DNA of 7,152 nt from positions 1 to 7,152 of the forward strand of contig JBOHER010000040.1 of NCBI GenBank assembly GCA_050701115.1, given 5' to 3'. This stretch comes from JBOHER01 sp050701115 (GTDB taxonomy: Bacteria > Actinomycetota > Actinomycetes > Mycobacteriales > Pseudonocardiaceae). The notes beneath the pieces are model-generated. The model made no database searches. It saw only the letters and a program-made list of their open reading frames with translations, and was not told the DNA's origin. Position numbers and translations under genes: made by a program. This document shows positions 1-6,158 of this stretch, in pieces; the stretch's first letter is position 1; every line of letters begins with the position of its first letter.

Positions 1-1100
1 AAGTCAGGGATGTCGGCGTCCCAGCCGTCGGGCAGCTGCCGCCAGCGCATGTGGTCGAGGTGGCCGGCGAGCTCGGGGTGCTCGACGCGGTAGCGGTCGA
101 GCATGGACGTCCACGCCTTCCGCAGCGCGCGTCCGCGAGCGCCCGCACCGGCGGCGATGTGGTCGTAGACGCCGTCTGGAACGTGGAAATGCAGATCCTC
201 GGGCCAGCCGTAGAACCGTTTGGCCGCCCGCACCTCGTCCTCACCGAGCGGCTCACCGTGTGCGGCGGCGGTGCCCTGCTTGGTCGGGGCACCGTAGCCG
301 ATGTGGCTGTCGACGATGATCAGTGTGGGCCGGTGCTGCTCGCGCCGGAACACCTCGAAGGCCCGGGCCAGCATCGCGGCGTCGTTGGCGTCCCCGACCC
401 GCGTGACGTTCCAGCCGTAGCCGATGAATCGGGTCGCGACATCCTCGGTGAACGTCAAATCGGTGCTGCCCTCGATGCTGATCTGATTGCTGTCATAGAT
501 CCAGCACAGATTCGCCAGGCCAAGATGCCCTGCCAACGACGCGGCCTCCCCGGCCACGCCCTCCATCAGGTCGCCGTCCCCGCACAGGGCATAGGTGTCG
601 TAGTCGAACAGGGTGTACCCGGGCCGGTTGAAGTACGCCGCCTGCCAACGTGCCGCGATCGCCATCCCCACCGTGGTGGCGACCCCGGTGCCCAGCGGCC
701 CGGTGGTGGCCTCGACCCCGGTGGTCCACCGATACTCCGGATGCCCCGGACACTTCGAGTCCAACTGCCGGAACCGCTTCAGGTCCTCAAGGGTCACCGC
801 GGGCTCACCGATGGCCTCGTATTCCGGATTGACCGCCTTGACCCGGGCCAGGTGCAGCAGCGCGTACAGCAGCGTCGAGGCGTGCCCGGCGGAGAGCACG
901 AACCGGTCCCGGTTCGGCCAGATCGGCTCGGCCGGATCGTAGCGCAGCACCCGCTGCCACAACTCGTAGGCCACCGGTGCCATCGCCATGGGCGTGCCGG
1001 GATGGCCGGAGTTGGCGGCCTGAACCGCGTCCATGCACAACGTCCGGATGGTGTTCACACACAGTGTGTCTACATCGGACGCATTCTGCACTGCACTCAT
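1..1100 (-). CDS. tkt: Transketolase, N-terminal part (truncated by window edge)
   Basis: Thiamine-diphosphate enzyme that moves two-carbon ketol units between sugar phosphates (xylulose 5-P with ribose 5-P or erythrose 4-P) in the cytoplasmic pentose phosphate pathway. I translated 366 codons; the rest, with most of the pyrimidine-binding domain, lies beyond position 1. Visible motifs are GHPG at residues 32-35, FVLSAGHAS at 67-75, TTGPLGTG at 132-139, the ThDP motif GDGDLMEG at 174-181 with Asn205 of the DSNQISIEG stretch, and GYGAPTKQGTAAAHG at about 268-282. The ATG at 1100 overlaps the transaldolase stop as ATGA and has GAGGAG (1114-1109) 8 nt upstream, so the start is firm. Lying last in the operon, it would use erythrose 4-phosphate made by the upstream enzymes. 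It is probably a pathway-dedicated paralogue rather than the housekeeping copy, but that is inference. The family call is very secure. Confidence 0.96.
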   Translation of the reverse strand, partial: MSAVQNASDVDTLCVNTIRTLCMDAVQAANSGHPGTPMAMAPVAYELWQRVLRYDPAEPIWPNRDRFVLSAGHASTLLYALLHLARVKAVNPEYEAIGEPAVTLEDLKRFRQLDSKCPGHPEYRWTTGVEATTGPLGTGVATTVGMAIAARWQAAYFNRPGYTLFDYDTYALCGDGDLMEGVAGEAASLAGHLGLANLCWIYDSNQISIEGSTDLTFTEDVATRFIGYGWNVTRVGDANDAAMLARAFEVFRREQHRPTLIIVDSHIGYGAPTKQGTAAAHGEPLGEDEVRAAKRFYGWPEDLHFHVPDGVYDHIAAGAGARGRALRKAWTSMLDRYRVEHPELAGHLDHMRWRQLPDGWDADIPD

Positions 1101-2233
1101 GCTTGGTGCTCCTCGGTAGGTGATGAAGGACGGGCTCGGCGCAGCGCCTCGGTCACGGACTCGAGCAGTTCGCTCCACGAGTCGGCGAACGCCCGCACGC
1201 CTGCCTGCTCCAGGCCGATGACGACGTCCTCATAGGACACCCCGACGGTGGCCAGGTCGGCGAAGACCTGCCGGGCGTCGGCGTAGGAGTCGCGGATCGA
1301 GTCGCCGTGGACGGTTCCATGGTCGGCAACGGCGTGCAGGGTCGCCTCCGGCATGGTGTTCACCACGCCCGGAGTGACCAGGTCGACGACGTAACGGGTG
1401 TCGTCATAGGCGGGGTCCTTCACACCGGTCGACGCCCACAACGGCCGCTGCGGCCGAGCGCCCTCGGCCGCGAGCGCGCGCCAGCGCTCGGAGCCGACGA
1501 CCTGCTCGTAGTGCCGGTAGGCCAGCCGGGCATTCGCGATCGCCGCCCGGCCGCGCAACGCCCGCGCTGCCGGTGTGCCGATCTTGTCCAGCCGCTTGTC
1601 GATCTCGGTGTCCACCCTGCTGACGAAGAACGAGGCCACGCTGGCGATGTCGGCGAGGTCGCGGCCCACCTCGCGCGCCCCCTCGAGCCCGGCAAGGAAG
1701 GCGTCCATGACCGCGTCGTAGCGGGCAAGCGAGAAGATCAGCGTGACGTTGACGCTGATTCCGTCGGCCAGGCACCGGCTGATCGCGGGCAGACCTTCGC
1801 GGGTGGCCGGGATCTTGATGAACAGGTTCGGCCGGTCGACCAGCCACCACAGCAGGTGCGCTTCGGCGATGGTGCGTTCGGTGTCGTGGGCGTGCCGCGG
1901 GTCGACCTCGATGGACACCCGGCCGTCGAGGCCGCCGGTACTTTCATAGACGTCGCGCAGTTGGTCGCACGCCGCGCGGACGTCGTGGGTGGTGATCAGC
2001 CGGACCGCTTCCTCGGCCGGGATGTCCAGGGCGGCGAGGTCGTGGACCTGCCCGGAATACACCCCGCTGGTCGAGATCGCCTTGTGGAAGATGGTCGGAT
2101 TGGTGGTCACCCCAACAACGTGCTTGTCGCGGACCAACTCCGCCAGGTTGCCTGACACCAGCCGGTGCCTGCTCAGATCGTCCAGCCAGATCGCCACACC
2201 CTCATCGGAGAGCAGGCGCAAGGGTTCGGTCAA
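1097..2233 (-). CDS. tal: Transaldolase
   Basis: Transfers a dihydroxyacetone unit between sedoheptulose 7-P/glyceraldehyde 3-P and erythrose 4-P/fructose 6-P through a Schiff base, in the cytoplasm. The 378-residue protein is the normal length of the actinobacterial/cyanobacterial transaldolase subfamily. Visible blocks are WLDDLSR at 16-22, GVTTNPTIF at 41-49, DGRVSIEVDPR at 103-113, NLFIKIPAT at 136-144 with the Schiff-base lysine at Lys140, SVASFFVSRVDTEIDKRLD at 198-216 and RPLWASTGVK further on. From memory it aligns almost throughout with mycobacterial Tal. The start is TTG at 2233; the only Shine-Dalgarno is a weak AAAGG 8 nt upstream, and no ATG or GTG precedes it in frame. A second in-frame TTG lies four codons on. 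It is separated from the FGGY kinase by 66 nt and overlaps transketolase by 4 nt, so tal and tkt are translationally coupled. Function is near certain; the exact start is less so. Confidence 0.96.
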   Translation of the reverse strand: MTEPLRLLSDEGVAIWLDDLSRHRLVSGNLAELVRDKHVVGVTTNPTIFHKAISTSGVYSGQVHDLAALDIPAEEAVRLITTHDVRAACDQLRDVYESTGGLDGRVSIEVDPRHAHDTERTIAEAHLLWWLVDRPNLFIKIPATREGLPAISRCLADGISVNVTLIFSLARYDAVMDAFLAGLEGAREVGRDLADIASVASFFVSRVDTEIDKRLDKIGTPAARALRGRAAIANARLAYRHYEQVVGSERWRALAAEGARPQRPLWASTGVKDPAYDDTRYVVDLVTPGVVNTMPEATLHAVADHGTVHGDSIRDSYADARQVFADLATVGVSYEDVVIGLEQAGVRAFADSWSELLESVTEALRRARPSSPTEEHQA

Positions 2234-2246
2234 GGGGAGTGCCTTT
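2234..2246 (-). promoter_or_regulatory. Weak ribosome binding site for the TTG-started transaldolase
   Basis: On the minus strand AAAGG (2246-2242) sits 8 nt before the TTG at 2233. It is the poorest match to the anti-Shine-Dalgarno in this operon; the other genes have GGAGG, GGGAG, AGGGAG or GAGGAG. No better site accompanies another start near the N-terminus. The 66-nt spacer (2299-2234) shows no clear -10/-35 pair and no hairpin plus T-run, so I see neither an internal promoter nor a terminator there. Confidence 0.4.
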
Positions 2247-2299
2247 CGAAGTCGATGAGCGGTGCACGGATGGTTTTGGTAGTGCCGGGAAGCGTCGGG

Positions 2300-3841
2300 T
2301 CAGCCGAGCGTGATGGTGTCGGGATCCTCGCCGAAGGTCCGTTCCGGCGGCCGGTGCCGGGCACGCGAAGCGGCCAGGCGGCCCCAGTCGCTCATGACGC
2401 TCCCCCGGATGGCCATGAAGTCGGCATAGAGCTCGTCGTACATCGCCGACCTCCGCGGGTCAGGCTCGAAGGTGTCTCGAATGAGCACATGGCGCTGCAC
2501 AGCGGATGCGACGTTCTCCTCGTCCTTGTTCGCCACCAGGGCGGTCACGAACGCTCCCTTCGCCCCGATCTCGGAGTCGGCGGATCGCAGCGCGGGCATG
2601 CCGGTGATGTCGGCGAGCAACTGGCACCAGAACGTGCTGTTCGCGCCGCCGCCGGTGAGGCGCAGTTCGGTGGCGCGGGTGGTGGACGCCTCCAGGCATT
2701 CACGCACCACATAGCTGAGGCCTTCCAGCATGGCGCGGGCGATGTGTGAGCGGGTGTGCTCGAAACTGAGCCCACTGATCGAGCCGCGCGCTCGGGTGTC
2801 GCGGAAGGGTGCACGCTCGCCTGCGGGGCTGAGGTAGGGGTGGAAGAAGATGCCGCCCGCGCCGGGATCGGTTGTCTGCGCCAGATCGGATAGCCAGTTC
2901 GGGTTGTCCAGGCCGATGAGCTTCATCCCCCAGCTGATGGTCTCGACCCCGGACATGGTGGCCAGCGAACGCAAGTAGGCGCCCGGGACTCCGGAAGGCA
3001 GGGTCATACCGGACGGCGTTGCCGAGGTGTCCGGTGTGGCGACGGCCATCCCGGTCGACATGGTGGTGCCAAGAATCGTGCAGGCCTGGCCGGGGGTGAC
3101 CGCGCCGATCCCGATCGCCGTCCCCGGGATGTCGAAGGGAGCCATGACCACCGGCAGTCCCACCGGGAGCCGCAGTTCCGTCGCGGCCGGCTCCACGAGC
3201 TCTCCGGCCCGCTGGCCGTCGCCGCGTACTTCGGGGAGCAGTCGTTGTACCCACGGCATGTCGAGCAGGTCGAGGATCTCCGGCGAGTACACGCGCCTGC
3301 GGATGTCCAGGAACGGAGCGGCGGCATCGGACTCCTCGACCGCGAACTCGCCGGTCAGCTTGAGGAACAGCCAGCCGTCGCAGTACAGCGCCTTGTGCGA
3401 CGCTTCGAGCAGTTCCCGGTCGTGCGCCCAGAGCCATTTCATGATGGCTCCCGATGTGCCCGCGAAACCGTAGTTCCCGTTGATCCGGAAGGCGGTGTCG
3501 AGCACGCCCTCGGCGGCCCAGCGGTCGACGATGCCTGCCGCTCGTCCGTCGTTCCACAGGATCGCGGGGCCAGTGGGCCGCCCATCCGGTCCGACCAGCC
3601 AGCACCCGTCGCCCTGCCCGGTGAACGCGAGCATGCGCACCGGCTCGCCGACGCCGTGGACCACGGACCGCACGGTGTAGACGACCGCGTCCCACACGCT
3701 GTACATGTCCTGCTCGCTGAACCCCGGGGAGCGTCGCTGGATGTGCGTCGCCTGACGAGCGACCCGCAGTTCGCGGCCCTGTTCGTCGAACACCACCGCC
3801 TTCACCATGGTGGTGCCCGCGTCGACACACAGGATGGCCAT
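2300..3841 (-). CDS. FGGY-family carbohydrate kinase (polyol/ketose kinase, EryA-like)
   Basis: ATP-dependent kinase of a free polyol or ketose, cytoplasmic, 513 residues (typical FGGY length). The N-terminal domain has the phosphate-loop motif VDAGTTMVKAVVFD at 6-19, the TGQGDG block at 74-79, WNDGRA at 96-101 and the FGGY region GTSGAIMKWLWAHDREL at 128-144. The C-terminal domain begins near APFDIPGTAIGIGAV at 234-248, where Asp237 is the expected catalytic base, and ends in the nucleotide motif LTGGGANSTFW at 395-405. About 30 residues of charged tail follow the conserved fold. TGQGDG and the FHPYLSPAGERAPF segment (333-346) recall erythritol kinase EryA and also L-xylulose kinase LyxK, from memory; xylulokinase is a further possibility. 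ATG at 3841 has AGGGAG 8 nt upstream. That site belongs to a 10-bp repeat shared with the rpiB stop region. Its neighbours favour a four-carbon polyol. Family call secure, substrate open. Confidence 0.9.
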   Translation of the reverse strand: MAILCVDAGTTMVKAVVFDEQGRELRVARQATHIQRRSPGFSEQDMYSVWDAVVYTVRSVVHGVGEPVRMLAFTGQGDGCWLVGPDGRPTGPAILWNDGRAAGIVDRWAAEGVLDTAFRINGNYGFAGTSGAIMKWLWAHDRELLEASHKALYCDGWLFLKLTGEFAVEESDAAAPFLDIRRRVYSPEILDLLDMPWVQRLLPEVRGDGQRAGELVEPAATELRLPVGLPVVMAPFDIPGTAIGIGAVTPGQACTILGTTMSTGMAVATPDTSATPSGMTLPSGVPGAYLRSLATMSGVETISWGMKLIGLDNPNWLSDLAQTTDPGAGGIFFHPYLSPAGERAPFRDTRARGSISGLSFEHTRSHIARAMLEGLSYVVRECLEASTTRATELRLTGGGANSTFWCQLLADITGMPALRSADSEIGAKGAFVTALVANKDEENVASAVQRHVLIRDTFEPDPRRSAMYDELYADFMAIRGSVMSDWGRLAASRARHRPPERTFGEDPDTITLG

Positions 3842-3849
3842 ACTTGTCG

Positions 3850-3942
3850 CTCCCTAGCTGGTTGGGTCGATTCCCGGCCGCGCTGCGCTCCGCGCTCGCC
3901 GGGGCTCGCTGCGATGCTCGCGCCGCCTCCATCTCCCTAGCT
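3850..3942. repeat. 10-bp direct repeat pair flanking the rpiB-kinase spacer
   Basis: Plus-strand CTCCCTAGCT (AGCTAGGGAG on the coding strand) occurs exactly at 3850-3859 and at 3933-3942, 83 bp apart. The upstream copy holds the rpiB stop codon TAG (3939-3937). The downstream copy supplies the Shine-Dalgarno AGGGAG of the FGGY kinase. The match stops at both sides of the 10 bp. If one copy and the intervening 73 bp are removed, rpiB would end in TAG, followed by 12 nt with an overlapping GGAG, then the kinase ATG. That is the compact spacing seen elsewhere in this operon. The repeat is seen directly; its reading as a target-site duplication is inference. Confidence 0.7.
3860..3932. mobile_element. 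Putative 73-bp insertion in the rpiB-kinase gap
   Basis: A 73-bp, strongly GC-rich non-coding segment lies precisely between the two 10-bp direct repeats. It encodes no transposase and is far too small to be autonomous, so if mobile it would be a MITE- or REP-like passenger. I see no good terminal inverted repeats. Inside it, GCTCGC (plus strand) recurs at 3894-3899, 3904-3909 and 3916-3921, about one helical turn apart. A weak CCCGG/CCGGG pairing is possible, but there is no strong terminator-like hairpin and no T-run. It does not interrupt a gene. Alternatives are a degenerate local duplication, or an intergenic repeat common in the host genome. Only a genome-wide copy count could settle this. 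Confidence 0.4.
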
Positions 3943-4416
3943 TGCCGGTCGCTCCTCGTACCGGGTGATGACCGCGACCTTGTCGTTCGAAGCGGATGCA
4001 CTGTCGAACTCGTAGCCGAGCCACTCCTTGACCAACCGGCGCGCAAGTTCAGGTCCGATCACGCGCTGGCCGAGGGCGAGCACCTGGCAGTCGTTCGACA
4101 GGATGGACCTCTCCGCGCTGAAGGAGTCGTGGGCGACGGTGGCCCGCACGCCCGGCACCTTGTTGGCGCTGATGGCCATGCCGATGCCGGTGCCACAGAC
4201 CAGGACACCGCGGTCGATCTTGCCCGCGGCGACCATCTCGGCGAGCCTGATGCCCACCTGGCCGTACGACTCGCTGACCGGATCGGATGCGGTGACCCCG
4301 AGGTCCATGACCGACTCCACGTGCTCGTCCTGCCGCAGATCTTTCAGGATCAGTTCCTTGTAGTCGAGTCCGGCGACATCGGAACCGACGGCCAGCCGCC
4401 AGCGCTTGGCTGTCAT
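3937..4416 (-). CDS. rpiB: RpiB/LacAB-family sugar-phosphate isomerase (probably tetrose-phosphate type)
   Basis: Cytoplasmic aldose-ketose phosphate isomerase of the RpiB fold, 159 residues (family about 145-160). Visible are the N-terminal GSDVAG at 11-16, the active-site loop VCGTGIGM at 73-80 with catalytic-type Cys74, ISANKVPGVRAT at 82-93, and AHDSFSAERSILSND at 95-109. In ribose-5-phosphate isomerase B the first motif is SDHAG. Here the His is Val14. The basic C-terminal RHQQR-type patch of E. coli RpiB is replaced by neutral and acidic residues (about 139-146). EryI of Brucella, from memory, shares both departures and the AHD/THD-SAER block, so the substrate may be D-erythrulose 4-P, giving D-erythrose 4-P, rather than ribose 5-P. 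ATG at 4416 overlaps the DhaKL stop as ATGA and has GGGAG 7 nt upstream. Family certain, substrate inferred. Confidence 0.9.
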   Translation of the reverse strand: MTAKRWRLAVGSDVAGLDYKELILKDLRQDEHVESVMDLGVTASDPVSESYGQVGIRLAEMVAAGKIDRGVLVCGTGIGMAISANKVPGVRATVAHDSFSAERSILSNDCQVLALGQRVIGPELARRLVKEWLGYEFDSASASNDKVAVITRYEERPAS

Positions 4417-6158
4417 AGCGTTTCTCCCTTATTTCCCAGGGCAGTCGGCTTCCGGCGGGAAAGCACCTCGCCGACGGCGGTGAGGATGAGTCCCATCGAG
4501 GTCGCACCCGCGTCCGGCGTTCCGAGGCTGCGCTCGGCGAGGGGACGGGCCCGGCCGATCTTGGGCGTGAGATGCGCGGTAGCGGCGGCCGCCTCGACAG
4601 CGGAGGCTGCCGCGAAAGTCCACGCTTCGACGAGACCGGACCCGGCCGAGAGGTTCGCGTCCAGCGCGTCGGCGAACGGGAAGATCGCGTCGAGCATGGT
4701 CTTGTCACCGAGCTCGGCCTTCCCGAAGTGCTGCATGGCATCCGCGCCCTGTCGGACGGCTCGCGCGAGTCGCCCGGCGTCGACGGGTGCGGAGTTGCCC
4801 AGCGCCTGCCCGATCGTGCGCAGGAACAGGCCCCAGAGCACCCCGGAGGTGCCGCCGGCCCGGTCCCCGAAGGCGTCCGCGGCAGCGGACAGCACCGTCT
4901 CGACGCCACCCTCGGTCTTCTCGGACGCGGATCGGGCGGCGCGCAGTCCGCGGACCATGCCGGAGCCGTGGTCGCCGTCACCGGCGACCGCGTCGATGCG
5001 GGCGAGCTCGTCCTCGTGCGCGGCGACAACGGCGGTCATCGCACGCAGCGCTTCCCTGGCGACGGCCGCGGCGCGCTCCGAATCGGGTCCGGCCTGGGCG
5101 GCCGAGGCAGCGACAACTGTTGACCCGGATTCGACATAGCGCTCGAACGTCGCGGCGGCGGGGGTGCCCCGGCGGAAGGCGGGCGTCTGCGCGGGGGCCG
5201 TCCAGAGTTCGGTGAGCTCGTCGTCCAGCCAGGTGATCGACAGCGAGCAGCCCGCCATGTCCAAGCTCGTGACCAGCTCGCCGACTTCCGGCATGACCAG
5301 CTCGATACCGGCTTCGGAGAGCAGCGGCCGCACGCTTCCCCAGAGCAGGAACAGCTCTTCGTACTTGGTGGCACCCAGGCCGTTCAGGAGCACCGCTGCG
5401 CGCCGCGCACCCTCGGGACGCTCCGCGAGCAGCGGTTCGACCAGGGCGGTAGCGATCTTGGCAGCGGGCATCCAGGCATCGGAGCGGACGCCGGGCTCGC
5501 CGTGGATGCCGAGGCCGAAGTCCATCGTGCGCTCGGCCACGGTGAACAGTGGTTCGGACTGCCCAGGGAAAGTGCAGCCGCCGAAGGCGACGCCGAACGA
5601 AAACGTGCCGGCGTTGGCCTTGCGCATGACCCGCTCGACGGCGTCCAGGTCGTCACCGCGCTCCGCCGCCGCACCGGCGATCTTGTAGACGGTGAACGTG
5701 CCCGCGATGCCGCGCCTGCTGTCCGCATCGGCGGCGTGGGCTGACGCGACGTCGTCGGTGACGTAGACGATCCGGACGTCGATGCCTTCCGCACGCAGGC
5801 GGTCCGCGGCGCCGGCGAAGTTCAGCCGGTCACCGGCGTAGTTTCCGAAAGCCAGCACCAGACCCGCTCCCCCATGTGCGGCCCGGGCGATCCGGTAGAC
5901 CTGCTCGGTCGACGGCGAGGTAAAAACATCACCCAGCACGGCTCCGTCGGCGAACCCCACACCGGTCACCCCCGAGTACGACGGGTAGTGGCCGGACCCG
6001 CCGCCGACGACCAGGCTGACCTTGCCGGCGCGCGGCCCGCCGTGCCGGATGAAGCCGGACGCGTCCGGTACCCGCTCGACGTAGTCGGGATAGGCGAGCG
6101 CGAACCCGTTGATGACCTCGTTCTTGAACTCGGCCGGGTCGTTGTAGATATTGCTCAC
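4413..6158 (-). CDS. Fused DhaK-DhaL kinase (dihydroxyacetone/erythrulose kinase family)
   Basis: Single-chain ATP-dependent ketose kinase of 581 residues, cytoplasmic. The DhaK half (about 1-330) carries GGGSGHYPS at 52-60 with His57, GNYAGDRLNF at 105-114 with Asp110, and GLGIHGEPG at 215-223 with His219. These match the catalytic His56, Asp109 and substrate-binding His218 of E. coli DhaK. The DhaL half (about 355-570) has VAGDGDHG at 391-398 with the Mg-binding aspartates, RAGGTSG at 433-439, GDKTMLD at 484-490 and DAGATSM at 549-555. Fusion of both halves, with no DhaM gene nearby, indicates ATP rather than the PTS as phosphoryl donor. Glu of the usual GSGHEP motif is Tyr58. From memory, the M. 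smegmatis erythrulose kinases DerK/LerK have the same GHYP, so D- or L-erythrulose is a likely substrate. The start is GTG at 6158, overlapping the HAD stop (GTGA), with GGAGGG 9 nt upstream. Confidence 0.92.
   Translation of the reverse strand: MSNIYNDPAEFKNEVINGFALAYPDYVERVPDASGFIRHGGPRAGKVSLVVGGGSGHYPSYSGVTGVGFADGAVLGDVFTSPSTEQVYRIARAAHGGAGLVLAFGNYAGDRLNFAGAADRLRAEGIDVRIVYVTDDVASAHAADADSRRGIAGTFTVYKIAGAAAERGDDLDAVERVMRKANAGTFSFGVAFGGCTFPGQSEPLFTVAERTMDFGLGIHGEPGVRSDAWMPAAKIATALVEPLLAERPEGARRAAVLLNGLGATKYEELFLLWGSVRPLLSEAGIELVMPEVGELVTSLDMAGCSLSITWLDDELTELWTAPAQTPAFRRGTPAAATFERYVESGSTVVAASAAQAGPDSERAAAVAREALRAMTAVVAAHEDELARIDAVAGDGDHGSGMVRGLRAARSASEKTEGGVETVLSAAADAFGDRAGGTSGVLWGLFLRTIGQALGNSAPVDAGRLARAVRQGADAMQHFGKAELGDKTMLDAIFPFADALDANLSAGSGLVEAWTFAAASAVEAAAATAHLTPKIGRARPLAERSLGTPDAGATSMGLILTAVGEVLSRRKPTALGNKGETL

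Noticed and set aside
51..1235. 394-codon plus-strand open frame
   Set aside because: It is antisense to the transketolase and transaldolase genes. Its translation is low-complexity, Arg/Gly/Pro/Val-rich and without recognisable domains, as expected from the GC-skewed codon positions of the real genes.
1307..2155. 282-codon plus-strand open frame
   Set aside because: Fully antisense to transaldolase, which has convincing catalytic motifs; no family is recognisable in the plus-strand product.
1..2233. Core pentose phosphate operon (tkt-tal-zwf type)
   Set aside because: The order here is tal then tkt, and the upstream neighbours are polyol catabolic genes rather than zwf/opcA/pgl, so this looks like a dedicated second set. 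The downstream side is outside the window.
2234..2299. Internal promoter before transaldolase
   Set aside because: The TTGACC resembling a -35 box is the start codon region of transaldolase itself, and no TANNNT-type -10 box with suitable spacing is present in the spacer.
3842..3936. Rho-independent terminator in the rpiB-kinase gap
   Set aside because: The segment is GC-rich, but its repeats are direct, not inverted. Only a short CCCGG/CCGGG pairing is possible and no T-run follows.
2700..4046. 448-codon minus-strand open frame crossing the rpiB-kinase gap
   Set aside because: It is in a different frame from both rpiB and the FGGY kinase. Its product is Arg/Pro/Ala-rich noise, and it only looks long because the 73-bp GC-rich segment contains no stop in that frame.
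3844..5139. 431-codon plus-strand open frame
   Set aside because: Antisense to rpiB and the DhaL half of the kinase, both firmly identified; no start context or domain supports it.
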